Below, in pieces: positions 34,627 through 43,412 of a stretch of 64,000 bases of DNA. This DNA is from Phycicoccus sp. Soil802 (GTDB lineage: Bacteria > Actinomycetota > Actinomycetes > Actinomycetales > Dermatophilaceae). The position numbers were made by a program, and so were the translations under genes. Where the stretch lies: contig NZ_LMSS01000005.1 in assembly GCF_001429605.1 (NCBI RefSeq), positions 166,617 to 230,616 of the forward strand, in the 5' to 3' direction. The stretch's first letter is position 1. Each line of letters begins with the position of its first letter. The notes below the pieces were generated by a model, which searched no databases, was not told where the DNA came from, and saw only the letters and a list, made by a program, of their open reading frames with translations.

Positions 34627-36813
34627 ATGACCAGCCCTGCCCGCCTCCGCGCGGGACTCACCCTTGCCCTGACCACGGCCCTGGCCGTCAGCGCCGTGCC
34701 GGCGACCCAGGCCGCCGGCCCGTCGACCACGCACGACGGCGAGGCCTTCAAGGTCCGCGCCGTCAACGCGATGGTCCACGCCGCGTCCGCTCGTCGCGCC
34801 ACGGCGTCCGGCGACACCAGCCGGCTGGTCGCCTCTCCGGCGGCCCGCAAGGCCGCCGCCATCGACCAGGCGCCGGATCCCCAGCTCCCGGCCACCCGGA
34901 CCCTCGCGGCGCCCGACGAGGTCGCCGTCGCGGCCACCTGCGACGACCTCGAGCTCGACTGGACCCCCACCAACGACCGGGTCTGGATCCACTGGAAGGA
35001 CCTCGGCCTGTCCGGCTACACCATCTCGCGCCAGCGCGACGGGGGCGCCTGGAAGCAGATCGGGTCCGTGGGGGCGGGCAAGAGCTCGTTCCTCGACCGC
35101 ACCGTCAACCCGCGTGGGCTCGCGACGTATCGGCTCGACGCGGACAACCTCAGCTGTCAGCTCGGCTCGTGGGTGACCATGGCGACCAACGACGGCTGGG
35201 GCGTGCCGGATGCCGTCTTCGGCACCGTGGGCGCGGGCGACGGCACCGGCGCCCTCCTCATGCAGGACCTCTACTCCTACGCCATGCCCAGCACGCTCAC
35301 CGGAGCCGACCCGGCGTACTCGCCCGACGGTCGCCTGCTGGCCGCCGCGGACAGCGCCAACGGCACCAGCTGGACCCTCCAGATCAGCGAGATCAGCCCG
35401 CGTGGGGTCGAGGGCGGCTACCGCAGCAGCAGCCAGCCCGCGGGCACCCTCGCCGCCGAGCCCAGCTTCTCGCCCGACGGCCGACGCCTGGTCTACACGC
35501 GCTACACCGTCGACGCCGTCACCGGCGACGTGACCGGCTCGGCGCTGCGGATGATCGACGTGGTCACCGGGGTCGACAGCGCGGTGAGCGGGTCGACCGG
35601 GCTCGTCCAGGCCGACTGGCGGTCCGCCACGACCCTCATCGCGGCCGGCGGCGCGCAGGGCGAGGGCCTGTTCACCCTCGCCGCGGCCGGCGGCACGAAG
35701 GCGCCCGTGGCGGGGACCTCCAACGCCGGGTTCCCGGAGGTCGCGCCCAACGGCAAGACCTACTTCACGACCGGCGACGGCACCGACTTCGCCCTCAACG
35801 TGCTCTCCACGACCGGCGCCATCACTCCCCTGCAGACCAGCACCAGCCACTACTTCGAGCGCCCGCGGGTCTCGCCCGACGGCACGCTGTTCTATGTGGA
35901 CGTGGACCTCATGGTCCTGAGCGACCCGACCGACAACGAGTTCACGGTGATGTCGTCGACGAACGGGACCGGCACCCCGGAGCCGACCGCCATCGGCGCG
36001 CGCCGCGCGGACGGCCCGGACGGGTTCTACGGTTACGACGTGCGCCAGCCGAAGTCCAAGGGCACCTCCGACTTCGTCGGCAACGCCGGCCCGGACATCC
36101 TGGCCCGCGACGCGAGTGGCAACCTCTATGCCTACCCCAGCACCCCGGACAAGATCGCCGGCACGCGCGTGAAGATCGGCAGTGGCTGGAACATCTACAA
36201 CGCGTTCCTGGCCGCCGGTGACTTCAACCGCGACAACCGGGCCGACATCCTGGCGCGGGACACCAGCGGCAAGCTGTGGCGCTACGACGGCAAGGGCGGC
36301 GGCAAGCTGGCCGCCCGGGTCCAGGTCGGCGCGGGCTGGGGCAGCTACCTGCCCCTGGCGCCGGGCGACTTCAACGGCGACGGCCGGGCCGACCTCATCG
36401 CCCGCTCGTCCACCGGTGAGCTCTGGCTCTACCCCGGCACCGGGCTCGGCACCTTCGCCACCCGGACCCGGCTCGGGACCGGCTGGCAGGGCATGAACAG
36501 CATCGTCGGCGTCGGCGACTTCGACCTCGACAACGACGCGGACCTCGTCGCCCGCGAGGCCTCGACGTCCAGGCTGTGGCTCTACCCGGGCAACGGCACG
36601 GGTGGCTTCAGCGCCCGCCGCCTGGTGGGCAGTGGCTGGAACACCTTCAAGGGGATCGCCGGTCCGGAGCTCCTGGGCACGAACCCGTTCGTCTACGCCA
36701 AGACCGGCGACGGCAAGCTGCTCGCCTACCTCGTGGTGGGTGACGGCCGGTTCGACGGCAACGAGGTCTACCTGGTCGGCACCGGTTGGGGGCCGTACTC
36801 GTTCACCTCCTGA
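34627..36813 (+). CDS. Secreted protein with WD40-like (PD40) and FG-GAP repeats
   Basis: The 728-aa product (ATG 34627; an in-frame ATG at 34567 gives a poorer signal) has a signal peptide ending near ATQAA, a fibronectin/beta-like segment (~95-165), then TolB/PD40-type repeats (DPAYSPDGRLLAAAD, EPSFSPDGRRLVYTR, RPRVSPDGTLFYV) and four FG-GAP repeats (~480-725: GDFNRDNRADILARD, GDFNGDGRADLIARS). Two beta-propeller types in one chain suggest an extracellular binding role. The FG-GAP units closely resemble those of the amidase and SpoIID proteins. No catalytic motif is visible. Confidence 0.8.
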   Translation: MTSPARLRAGLTLALTTALAVSAVPATQAAGPSTTHDGEAFKVRAVNAMVHAASARRATASGDTSRLVASPAARKAAAIDQAPDPQLPATRTLAAPDEVAVAATCDDLELDWTPTNDRVWIHWKDLGLSGYTISRQRDGGAWKQIGSVGAGKSSFLDRTVNPRGLATYRLDADNLSCQLGSWVTMATNDGWGVPDAVFGTVGAGDGTGALLMQDLYSYAMPSTLTGADPAYSPDGRLLAAADSANGTSWTLQISEISPRGVEGGYRSSSQPAGTLAAEPSFSPDGRRLVYTRYTVDAVTGDVTGSALRMIDVVTGVDSAVSGSTGLVQADWRSATTLIAAGGAQGEGLFTLAAAGGTKAPVAGTSNAGFPEVAPNGKTYFTTGDGTDFALNVLSTTGAITPLQTSTSHYFERPRVSPDGTLFYVDVDLMVLSDPTDNEFTVMSSTNGTGTPEPTAIGARRADGPDGFYGYDVRQPKSKGTSDFVGNAGPDILARDASGNLYAYPSTPDKIAGTRVKIGSGWNIYNAFLAAGDFNRDNRADILARDTSGKLWRYDGKGGGKLAARVQVGAGWGSYLPLAPGDFNGDGRADLIARSSTGELWLYPGTGLGTFATRTRLGTGWQGMNSIVGVGDFDLDNDADLVAREASTSRLWLYPGNGTGGFSARRLVGSGWNTFKGIAGPELLGTNPFVYAKTGDGKLLAYLVVGDGRFDGNEVYLVGTGWGPYSFTS

Positions 36814-36855
36814 CCCCGGGACACGGAGGACCGGGACACCGGCAACCGAGACACC

Positions 36856-36900
36856 GACGGGCGGTGTGCGGCGTGGTCACCACGTTGCACACCGCCCGTC
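36856..36900. terminator. Strong hairpin between convergent genes
   Basis: Perfect 14-bp arms (36856-36869 GACGGGCGGTGTGC; 36887-36900) enclose a second small palindrome CGTGGTCACCACG (36872-36884). It lies between the FG-GAP gene and the LLM gene and can serve both directions. No U-tract follows, as is common in high-GC actinobacteria. Confidence 0.75.
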
Positions 36901-36915
36901 CTCGTGCGGGCTGCG

Positions 36916-37977
36916 TCAGCGGCGACGCGGCAGGTGCCAGAGGTGGCCGTGCTCCGCGCGGTCGAGGAGCTCGGGCATCACGTCGCGCTCGAACAGCGCC
37001 ATGCCCGTCGTGTCGTAGGCGCCCTCGGGGAAGTTGAGGATCGCGTAGGTCATGCCGAGCCCCTCGAGCGCCTTGAGCTTCTCGACCACCTGCTCGGGGG
37101 TGCCCACCGTGGCCTGCTTGCGGTAGTCGGCGAACAGCTGGTCGACCCGCGCCTCGGGAGAGCCCACCGACAGCAGCCGGTCGCGCAGGCTGGCGAAGCG
37201 GTCCTCGACCTCCCGCTCGGTGCTGCCGATGAAGACGTTGAGGTTGCTGCTGCGCACGATCTCACCGAAGTCGCGACCCACGTCGTCGCAGTGGCCCTTG
37301 AGGATCTCGCTCTTGGCCGCGAACACCTCGGGGGTCGGGTCGAAGTTGGTGTAGTCGGCGTACTGCGCGGCGATTCGCAGCGTCTTCTTCTCGCCACCGC
37401 CGGCGATCCACATCGGTATGCCGTTGTGCTTGGACCCGGGGACCGCCGTGCCCTGCAGGGGCTGCGGGTAGCAGCGGGCGCCGTCGACCTGGAAGTGCTT
37501 GCCGGCCAAGGTCGCCGAGCCGGTGGTCCACATCTGGCGGAAGATCTGCACGCCCTCGTCCAGCGCACGGAGCCGCTCCCCCGCCCGGGGGAAGCCGTAG
37601 CCGTAGGCCCGCCACTCGTGCTCGTACCAGCCAGCGCCGATGCCCATCTCCACCCGACCCTCGGAGATGATGTCGACCGTCGCGGCGACCTTCGCGAGGT
37701 AGGCCGGGTTGCGGTAGGCCATGCAGGTGCACATCTGACCCAGCCGCACGCGCCCCGTCACCGCGGCGAAGGCAGCCATCAGCGTCCACGCCTCGTGGGT
37801 CGCCTCCTCGCTGGGGACCGGCACGGTGTGGAAGTGGTCGAACACCCAGATCGAGGACCAGTCCTCGTTGGCGTCGGCGCGTCGCGCCAGACCAGCCATC
37901 ACCCCCCAGTGCTGGCTGGGGTCGATGCCGACGAGGTCCATGCGCCAGCCCTGTGGCACGAAGAGTCCGAACTTCAT
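36916..37977 (-). CDS. LLM-class (F420-dependent-type) oxidoreductase
   Basis: The 353-aa TIM-barrel protein starts MKFGLFVPQGWRMDLVGI and shows WVFDHFHTVP, LGQMCTCMAYRNPAYLAKVAATVDIISEGRVEMGIGAGW (the classic LLM segment) and GGGEKKTLRIAAQYADYTNF. Such enzymes use F420 or FMN; the sequence alone does not decide which. ATG 37977 follows a leaderless -10 by 7 nt. It stands alone. Confidence 0.87.
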   Translation of the reverse strand: MKFGLFVPQGWRMDLVGIDPSQHWGVMAGLARRADANEDWSSIWVFDHFHTVPVPSEEATHEAWTLMAAFAAVTGRVRLGQMCTCMAYRNPAYLAKVAATVDIISEGRVEMGIGAGWYEHEWRAYGYGFPRAGERLRALDEGVQIFRQMWTTGSATLAGKHFQVDGARCYPQPLQGTAVPGSKHNGIPMWIAGGGEKKTLRIAAQYADYTNFDPTPEVFAAKSEILKGHCDDVGRDFGEIVRSSNLNVFIGSTEREVEDRFASLRDRLLSVGSPEARVDQLFADYRKQATVGTPEQVVEKLKALEGLGMTYAILNFPEGAYDTTGMALFERDVMPELLDRAEHGHLWHLPRRR

Positions 37978-37984
37978 GGCGCCG

Positions 37985-37990
37985 ACGTTA
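37985..37990 (-). promoter_or_regulatory. Leaderless -10 (TAACGT) for LLM oxidoreductase
   Basis: On the minus strand TAACGT lies 7 nt before ATG 37977. The CoA-binding gene diverges 68 bp away. Confidence 0.5.
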
Positions 37991-38045
37991 CTGCCTCTCC
38001 CCACTGCCCCTCCCCAAGGCAGCTGCTCCGTGTGATGCTGAGGCC

Positions 38046-38501
38046 ATGAGCTTTCGCCACCGGAACGACCCCGACCTCATTCGCGAGCTCCTCATCGACC
38101 CGGGCATCTGGGTCGTCGTGGGACTCTCGAACAACCAGGAGCGAGAGGCGTTCGGCGTCTCCCGATGGCTCAAGGTCGAGCTCGGCAAGGGCCTGATCCC
38201 CGTGCACCCCAAGGCCGAGACGGTGCACGGTGAGCAGGGTTACGCGACGCTCTCGGACATCCCCGACGGCACCGACATCAAGGTCGTCGACTGCTTCGTC
38301 AACTCCGAGCACGTCGGCGCGGTCGTGGACGACGCGATCGCCAACAAGGACCGGCTGCTGATCGACGCCATCTGGATGCAGCTCGGCGTAGTCGACGAGG
38401 CCGCCGCCGACCGGGCCCGCAAGGTCGGGCTCGACGTCGTGATGGACACCTGCCCTCGCATCGAGTGGCGTGGGGTCCGCTCGGCGGGCATGGCCCGCTA
38501 G
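38046..38501 (+). CDS. CoA-binding domain protein (YccU-like)
   Basis: The 151-aa protein is a single Rossmann CoA-binding domain: IWVVVGLSNNQEREAFGVSRWL, GLIPVHPKAETVHGEQGYATL, VDCFVNSEHVGAVVDDAI and WMQLGVVDEAAADRA. It resembles the isolated N-terminal domain of succinyl-CoA synthetase alpha; function is not known for this family. Its last ten codons and stop are part of a 34-bp tandem duplication. Confidence 0.85.
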   Translation: MSFRHRNDPDLIRELLIDPGIWVVVGLSNNQEREAFGVSRWLKVELGKGLIPVHPKAETVHGEQGYATLSDIPDGTDIKVVDCFVNSEHVGAVVDDAIANKDRLLIDAIWMQLGVVDEAAADRARKVGLDVVMDTCPRIEWRGVRSAGMAR

Positions 38502-38544
38502 GAGCCAGGCCCGCTCGGCGGGCATGGCCCGCTAGGAGCCAGGC
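38477..38544. repeat. 34-bp perfect tandem duplication spanning two convergent gene ends
   Basis: Units 38477-38510 and 38511-38544 are identical. Each carries CTAG, read as TAG stop on either strand. Copy 1 supplies the stop of the CoA-binding gene (38499-38501) and copy 2 the stop of purE (38532-38534). Before duplication both genes probably ended in one shared CTAG. Confidence 0.92.
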
Positions 38545-39062
38545 CCGGCGCCGCGTCGGTCGCGAAGCGCCGCGCCCTTGGCGTGGGCCTGGTCCCTCAG
38601 GTCCGCCTGGAAGGCGGTCATCCGCTCACGCAGCCCCGCGGCATACCCACCCTCGCCGGCGGCGAGGATGCGGGCGGCGAGCAGGCCGGCGTTCCTGGCC
38701 CCGCCGATCGAGACGGTCGCCACCGGAACCCCGGCCGGCATCTGGACGATCGAGAGCAGCGAGTCCATGCCGTCGAGGTACTTGAGCGGCACGGGCACCC
38801 CGATGACGGGCAGCGGCGTCACCGACGCGAGCATGCCGGGCAGGTGCGCGGCACCGCCGGCGCCGGCGATGACCACGCGCAGCCCGCGCCCCGCAGCGTT
38901 CTGCCCGTAGGCGATCATCTCCTCGGGCATCCGGTGGGCGGAGACGACGTCCGCCTCGTAGGGGACACCGAACTCGTCGAGGGCCTGCGCGGCGAGCTCC
39001 ATCACGGGCCAGTCGCTGTCGCTGCCCATCACGAGCCCGACGAGGGGTTGCTGGTCGCTCAT
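38532..39062 (-). CDS. purE: N5-carboxyaminoimidazole ribonucleotide mutase
   Basis: The 176-aa protein matches class I Pur[15 protein letters not shown] (about 8-21), [10 protein letters not shown] with the catalytic His (about 40-49), [12 protein letters not shown] and [22 protein letters not shown]. It converts N5-CAIR to CAIR in purine synthesis. ATGA overlap joins it to purK upstream. Its C-terminus (RRGAGPGS) is encoded inside the tandem duplication. Confidence 0.95.
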   Translation of the reverse strand: MSDQQPLVGLVMGSDSDWPVMELAAQALDEFGVPYEADVVSAHRMPEEMIAYGQNAAGRGLRVVIAGAGGAAHLPGMLASVTPLPVIGVPVPLKYLDGMDSLLSIVQMPAGVPVATVSIGGARNAGLLAARILAAGEGGYAAGLRERMTAFQADLRDQAHAKGAALRDRRGAGPGS

Positions 39063-40255
39063 TCGGTGATCACTCCTGCGAGGTAGTCGGCGGCGTGACC
39101 GGCGCGCTCCCGCAGCTGCGCGAGGTCGGAGCCGGAGACGTTGACGTGGCCGATCTTGCGGCCGGGGCGGACACCCTTGCCGTAGAGGTGCACCTTGAGA
39201 CCGGGGTCGCGTGCCATCACGTGGCGGTAGGCGGGGTAGAGCTCGGGGTAGTCACCGCCGAGGACGTTGGCCATCACGGTGTGCGGCTCGCGGGGCGTGG
39301 GGGCGCCCAGCGGCAGGTCGAGCACCGCCCGCAGGTGCTGCTCGAACTGGCCCGTCACCGCGCCGTCCATCGACCAGTGCCCACTGTTGTGCGGGCGCAT
39401 GGCCAGCTCGTTGACGACGTATGCCGCGGCACCGGTCCCCGGGTCGCGCACCTCGAACATCTCGACCGCGAACACCCCGGTGACGCCCAGCTGCTCGGCG
39501 ATCCGCAGCCCGGCCTCCGTGGCGACCGCCGCGAGGGTGGGGTCGAGGTCCGGCGCGGGCGCGAGGACCTCGGTGCAGATGCTGTCGGTCTGGACGGTCT
39601 CGACCACCGGCCAGGCCGCCGCTTGGTTGGACGGGCTGCGCGCGATCAGGACGGCGAGCTCGCGGACGAACTCGACTTTCTCCTCGACCAGGACCCCGTC
39701 GGCCAGGGCGCCATCGCTGCCCACGGCCTCGAGCCAGTCGCGCACCTCGTCCGTCGAGTGGATGACGCGGACCCCCTTGCCGTCGTAGCCGCCGCGGGGC
39801 GTCTTGGCCACGATCGGCCAGCCGACCCGTGCCGCGAAGGCCTCGACGTCGTCGGCCGTGCGAGCCCTCGCCCACGCGGGACAGGCCACCCCGATCTCGG
39901 TGAGCCGTTCGCGCATCGCCAGCTTGTCCTGCGCGAACCGCAGGGCCTCGGGGGTCGGGTGCAGCGGGATACCTTCTGCCACAAGGGCTTCCAGCACGTT
40001 GGCGGGCACGTGCTCGTGGTCGAAGGTGACGACGTCACAGTCCCGGGCGAAGGCCAGCACGGCCTCGACGTCGGCGTGGTCGCCCACCGGCGACGAAGGG
40101 ATGACCTGGGCCGCAGCGGCATCCGGCGCCTCGGCCAGCACACTCAGCGTGATGGCGAGCTCGGCCGCCGGGGCGGCACACATCCGGGCGAGTTGTCCGC
40201 CCCCGATGATGCCGACGACCGGGAAGCCTCCGGGGGCGCGCTGCGGTGACGTCAC
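39059..40255 (-). CDS. purK: N5-carboxyaminoimidazole ribonucleotide synthase
   Basis: The 398-aa ATP-grasp enzyme shows [13 protein letters not shown] (about 12-24), [20 protein letters not shown] (ATP loop), [17 protein letters not shown] segment and [17 protein letters not shown] (metal and substrate site). It makes N5-CAIR from AIR, ATP and bicarbonate, the substrate of PurE. GTG 40255 is supported by a TATCCT -10 6 nt upstream; the open frame further 5' is not coding. Confidence 0.95.
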   Translation of the reverse strand: MTSPQRAPGGFPVVGIIGGGQLARMCAAPAAELAITLSVLAEAPDAAAAQVIPSSPVGDHADVEAVLAFARDCDVVTFDHEHVPANVLEALVAEGIPLHPTPEALRFAQDKLAMRERLTEIGVACPAWARARTADDVEAFAARVGWPIVAKTPRGGYDGKGVRVIHSTDEVRDWLEAVGSDGALADGVLVEEKVEFVRELAVLIARSPSNQAAAWPVVETVQTDSICTEVLAPAPDLDPTLAAVATEAGLRIAEQLGVTGVFAVEMFEVRDPGTGAAAYVVNELAMRPHNSGHWSMDGAVTGQFEQHLRAVLDLPLGAPTPREPHTVMANVLGGDYPELYPAYRHVMARDPGLKVHLYGKGVRPGRKIGHVNVSGSDLAQLRERAGHAADYLAGVITE

Positions 40256-40261
40256 GCGGCG

Positions 40262-40267
40262 AGGATA
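40262..40267 (-). promoter_or_regulatory. Leaderless -10 (TATCCT) for purK-purE
   Basis: On the minus strand TATCCT lies 6 nt before GTG 40255. Confidence 0.6.
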
Positions 40268-40351
40268 TCGGCCGCCCGGAGGGCGCGTCGCAGCGCTCCA
40301 CGGCGGGCGTCCCACCACAGCCTTTCGGCCACGGCATACCTCTGCCGCGGC

Positions 40352-40357
40352 TAGGCT
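40352..40357 (+). promoter_or_regulatory. Leaderless -10 (TAGGCT) for GtrA gene
   Basis: TAGGCT lies 6 nt before GTG 40364. A CGGCATAC octamer is at 40332-40339 in the same divergent gap. Confidence 0.6.
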
Positions 40358-40363
40358 CCTCGC

Positions 40364-40870
40364 GTGTCCGAGAGCCCCTCCCTCGTCGCCCGCCTGCGTG
40401 GCACCGTCGACGTCCTCTACCGCGAGATGATCAAGTTCGGCATCGTCGGCGCGGTCGCCTTCGTCATCGACCTCGGCCTGTTCAACATCCTGCGGGCCAC
40501 GGTGCTGGCGGGGTACGGCAACGGCCTCCTGTCGCGCGCGGTCATCGCGACGATCATCTCCGCGGCCGTGGCCACCTGCGTGGCATGGGTGGGCAACCGG
40601 GCGTGGACCTTCCGGCACCGGCGCAACCGTCCGGTGCACTACGAGGCGCTGCTGTTCGCGCTGACCAACGGGGTCGCCCTGCTCATCCAGGCCGGCTGCG
40701 TCGGGTTCGCGCACCACTTCCTCGGCCAGGAGAGCCTCGTGGTCGAGAACGTCGCCAAGCTCGTCGGCATCGCCCTCGGCACCTTGTTCCGGTTCTGGGC
40801 CTACCGCAGGTTCGTGTTCAGCCACGAGCCGCTGACCGACACGTCGCCGCTGGCCGAGACCAAGGGCTGA
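40364..40870 (+). CDS. GtrA-family membrane protein
   Basis: The 168-aa protein has four membrane helices and the GtrA start MIKFGIVGAVAFVIDLGLFNIL, plus WVGNRAWTF after helix 2 and VGIALGTLFRFWAYRRFVF at the end. GtrA proteins help move polyprenyl-linked sugars across the membrane for envelope glycosylation. No glycosyltransferase is adjacent, but the GT2/DUF2304 pair and the GT39-like protein in the polymer locus could use it. Confidence 0.85.
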   Translation: MSESPSLVARLRGTVDVLYREMIKFGIVGAVAFVIDLGLFNILRATVLAGYGNGLLSRAVIATIISAAVATCVAWVGNRAWTFRHRRNRPVHYEALLFALTNGVALLIQAGCVGFAHHFLGQESLVVENVAKLVGIALGTLFRFWAYRRFVFSHEPLTDTSPLAETKG

Positions 40871-40880
40871 GCGCCCGGCG

Positions 40881-41906
40881 TCAGACGCCGTCGGACTCGC
40901 TCAGGAAGAGCGCGAAGATCGCCGGCTGGGCCTGGATCAGCTCGAGCCGCCCACCGTTGGACTCGGCCAGGTCGCGGGCCAGGGCGAGCCCGAGCCCGGT
41001 GCCGGTCGTGGTCACCGACCGCTCGAAGATGTGCGGGGCGATGGTGGCGGGGACGCCCTCCCCCTGGTCGCTGACCTCGACGACCACGGAGGGGCCGCTG
41101 CGTCGGGCGTGGACGTCGACCGTGCCACGGCCGTGCGCGAGGGCGTTCTCGAGGAGGGTCGAGAGCACCTGGGAGAGGTCGACCGGCTTGGCCTGGACGA
41201 CCAGTCCCCGCTCGCCGTGAACCCGGACGCTGCGCCGGGCCTGCTCGAAGGCCGGCTGCCACTCGCGCTGCAGGGCGGCGATCACCGAGTCGAGCGACAC
41301 GGTCGCCTTCGACTCGTCGCCACCCCGGCGGGTGCGGGACATCAGGTCGTCGACCACCCGGGTCAGCCGCTCGACCTGGTCCATGGCGATGCTGGCCTCC
41401 TCCTGCGCGACCTCGAGGTCGTCCGTGGCGGCGATCTCCTCGAGCCGCATCAGCAGGGCGGTCAGCGGGGTGCGCAGCTGGTGGGAGGCGTCGGCCGCGA
41501 AGTCGCGCTCGGAGGCGAGTGACTTGGTCAGCCGCTGGGCGCTGCGCGCCAGCACCTCCGACACCTGGTCGACCTCGGAGATGCCGGAGTGCAGCGGCTG
41601 GATCCGGGACTCACCCGCACCGAGGCGCTCGGCCCGGTCGGCGAGCAGCGTCATCGGCAGGGCCATCCGCCGTGCCTGCCGGGTCGCCACGAAGACCCCC
41701 GCAGCGAGCGCCAGCACGGCCAGGCCGACCACGACGAGGAACAACCGGACGGTCGTGGCGGTCGGAGTGCCCTCGTCGAGCCACTGGGCCACGGCACCGC
41801 GGCCGTTGACGCTGGAGTTCCAGATGGCGATGACCACCGGCGCCATCGTGATGACGATGGCCAGACCCACCGCGAGCACGGTGGAGCGAATCAGCTGTTG
41901 CCGCAT
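40881..41906 (-). CDS. Sensor histidine kinase
   Basis: The 341-aa kinase has two membrane helices (~10-30 and ~54-75) around a short extracellular loop, a HAMP-like linker, the DHp box FAADASHQLRTPLTALL (phospho-His, about 138), N-box LLENALAHGRG, G1 DQGEGVPA and G2 GTGLGLALARDLAE. The short sensor loop suggests membrane or partner sensing. It is preceded by the response regulator gene 9 bp upstream, which transcribes first. Confidence 0.92.
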   Translation of the reverse strand: MRQQLIRSTVLAVGLAIVITMAPVVIAIWNSSVNGRGAVAQWLDEGTPTATTVRLFLVVVGLAVLALAAGVFVATRQARRMALPMTLLADRAERLGAGESRIQPLHSGISEVDQVSEVLARSAQRLTKSLASERDFAADASHQLRTPLTALLMRLEEIAATDDLEVAQEEASIAMDQVERLTRVVDDLMSRTRRGGDESKATVSLDSVIAALQREWQPAFEQARRSVRVHGERGLVVQAKPVDLSQVLSTLLENALAHGRGTVDVHARRSGPSVVVEVSDQGEGVPATIAPHIFERSVTTTGTGLGLALARDLAESNGGRLELIQAQPAIFALFLSESDGV

Positions 41907-41915
41907 GGTCAGCGG

Positions 41916-42593
41916 TCAGATCTCGTCGCCGCGCTCGAACCGGAAGCCGACCCCACGGACGGTGGCGATGTAGCGCGGCTGGGCGGCGTCGTCGCCGAGC
42001 TTCCGGCGCAGCACGGAGATGTGCATGTCGAGCGTCTTGGTCGACCCGAACCACGCGGTCTCCCAGATCTCGCGCATGAGCTGCTCGCGCGAGACGACCT
42101 TGCCCTGCTCGCGCACCAGGACGCGCAGCAGGTCGAACTCCTTGGCGGTGAGCTGGAGCTCCTCCTCCTTGAACCACGCGCGACGCCCCTCGGGGTCGAT
42201 GCGCACGAGCTCGTGGGCGGAGGGGGCGTCCGTGGGGTTGCGCCGCAGGAGCGCCCGCACCCGCGCCAGCAGCTCGGCCAGCCGGAACGGCTTCGTGACG
42301 TAGTCGTCCGCGCCGGCGTCGAGGCCGACGACGGTGTCGACCTCGTCGGCGCGGGCGGTGAGGATCAGCACGGGCACCGTGCGGCCCTCGGCACGGATCC
42401 GGCGGCACACCTCGAGCCCGTCGACGTAGGGAAGACCGAGGTCGAGGACGACCAGGTCAGGGTTCTCCGCAGACGCCTCGAGGGCCGCCCGCCCGTCGGC
42501 GCGCACGTCGACGTCGTACCCCTCACGCCGCAGTGCGCGGGCAAGCGGCTCGGAGATGGCAGGGTCGTCCTCAGCGAGGAGCACACGGGTCAT
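41916..42593 (-). CDS. OmpR-family response regulator
   Basis: The 225-aa protein has a receiver domain (VLLAEDDPAI; phospho-Asp in VLDLGLPYVDG, about 51; Lys in TKPFRLAEL) and a C-terminal winged helix (LTAKEFDLLRVLVREQGKVVSREQL, IWETAWFGSTKTLDMHISVLRRKLG, TVRGVGFRFE). It forms a pair with the kinase just downstream. The -10 TACGAT lies 7 nt before ATG 42593. Targets are unknown. Confidence 0.94.
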   Translation of the reverse strand: MTRVLLAEDDPAISEPLARALRREGYDVDVRADGRAALEASAENPDLVVLDLGLPYVDGLEVCRRIRAEGRTVPVLILTARADEVDTVVGLDAGADDYVTKPFRLAELLARVRALLRRNPTDAPSAHELVRIDPEGRRAWFKEEELQLTAKEFDLLRVLVREQGKVVSREQLMREIWETAWFGSTKTLDMHISVLRRKLGDDAAQPRYIATVRGVGFRFERGDEI

Positions 42594-42600
42594 GGGGGTG

Positions 42601-42606
42601 ATCGTA
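42601..42606 (-). promoter_or_regulatory. Leaderless -10 (TACGAT) for the two-component operon
   Basis: On the minus strand TACGAT ends 7 nt before ATG 42593. It lies in the 30-bp gap after the enoyl-CoA hydratase stop. Confidence 0.5.
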
Positions 42607-42623
42607 TGTAAAACGGACCCCCA

Positions 42624-43412
42624 CTAGCGACCGGGCCACACCGGTAGGCGCTTTTCATTGAATGCGGCGACTCCCTCGGCGCGGTCCGCCGAGAAGGCGG
42701 TGGCGGCCCAGTGGTCGTCCTCGATGCGCAGGCCGGAGGCCAGATCGGTGTCGAAACCCTGCCGCATCGCGGCCTTCGCGTTGCGCACCCCCACGGGGGA
42801 GTGACCGGCGATCGTGGTCGCCAGCTCGAGCGCACGGTCGCGCGCGGACCCGGCCGGCACCACCTCGTCGACCGCACCGAGCCGGCAGGCATCCTCCGCG
42901 GTGTAGCGCTGGGCGGTGAAGATCATCTGGGCCGCCCGCGACCAGCCCACCCGCCGGGTCAGCAGCTGGGTGCCACCGCCGCCGGGGATGACGCCCACAC
43001 TCACCTCGGGGAGCCCGACCAGCGCGTCCTCGCCGCAGACCACGAGGTCGCACGACAGCGCGATCTCGAAGCCACCGCCCAGCGCGAAGCCGTCGACGGC
43101 AGCGATGGCGGGCACCGGGAGGTCCAGGACGCCGCGGTATGCCGCCTGCGCCAGGGGGCGCTGGGCGCGCAGGTCGTCGTCGGTGAAGGAGTTGCGCTCC
43201 TTGAGGTCGGCCCCGACGCAGAACGCCTTCGGGTGGCTGGAGGTCACCAGCACGGCCCGGACGCCGGGGTCCTGCGCGAGCTCGGTCGTCGCGGCGGCCA
43301 GGGCCCGCGCCATGGCGGTCGAGACCGCGTTCATGGCCTCGGGCCGGTCGAGGACCAGCTCGGCGACGTGCCCGCCCTCTCCGTGACGCTCGATCCGGAC
43401 GAGGTCGGTCAT
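42624..43412 (-). CDS. Enoyl-CoA hydratase/isomerase
   Basis: The 262-aa crotonase-fold protein shows LDRPEAMNAVSTAM, FCVGADLKERNSF (oxyanion-hole region), AAVDGFALGGGFEIALSCDLVV and LPEVSVGVIPGGGGTQLLTRRVG. The Glu in LPEVSVG and FEIALS positions fit active hydratases. It adds water to trans-2-enoyl-CoA in beta-oxidation. It overlaps the adenylate cyclase gene by 4 bp, so the two are co-translated. Confidence 0.92.
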   Translation of the reverse strand: MTDLVRIERHGEGGHVAELVLDRPEAMNAVSTAMARALAAATTELAQDPGVRAVLVTSSHPKAFCVGADLKERNSFTDDDLRAQRPLAQAAYRGVLDLPVPAIAAVDGFALGGGFEIALSCDLVVCGEDALVGLPEVSVGVIPGGGGTQLLTRRVGWSRAAQMIFTAQRYTAEDACRLGAVDEVVPAGSARDRALELATTIAGHSPVGVRNAKAAMRQGFDTDLASGLRIEDDHWAATAFSADRAEGVAAFNEKRLPVWPGR

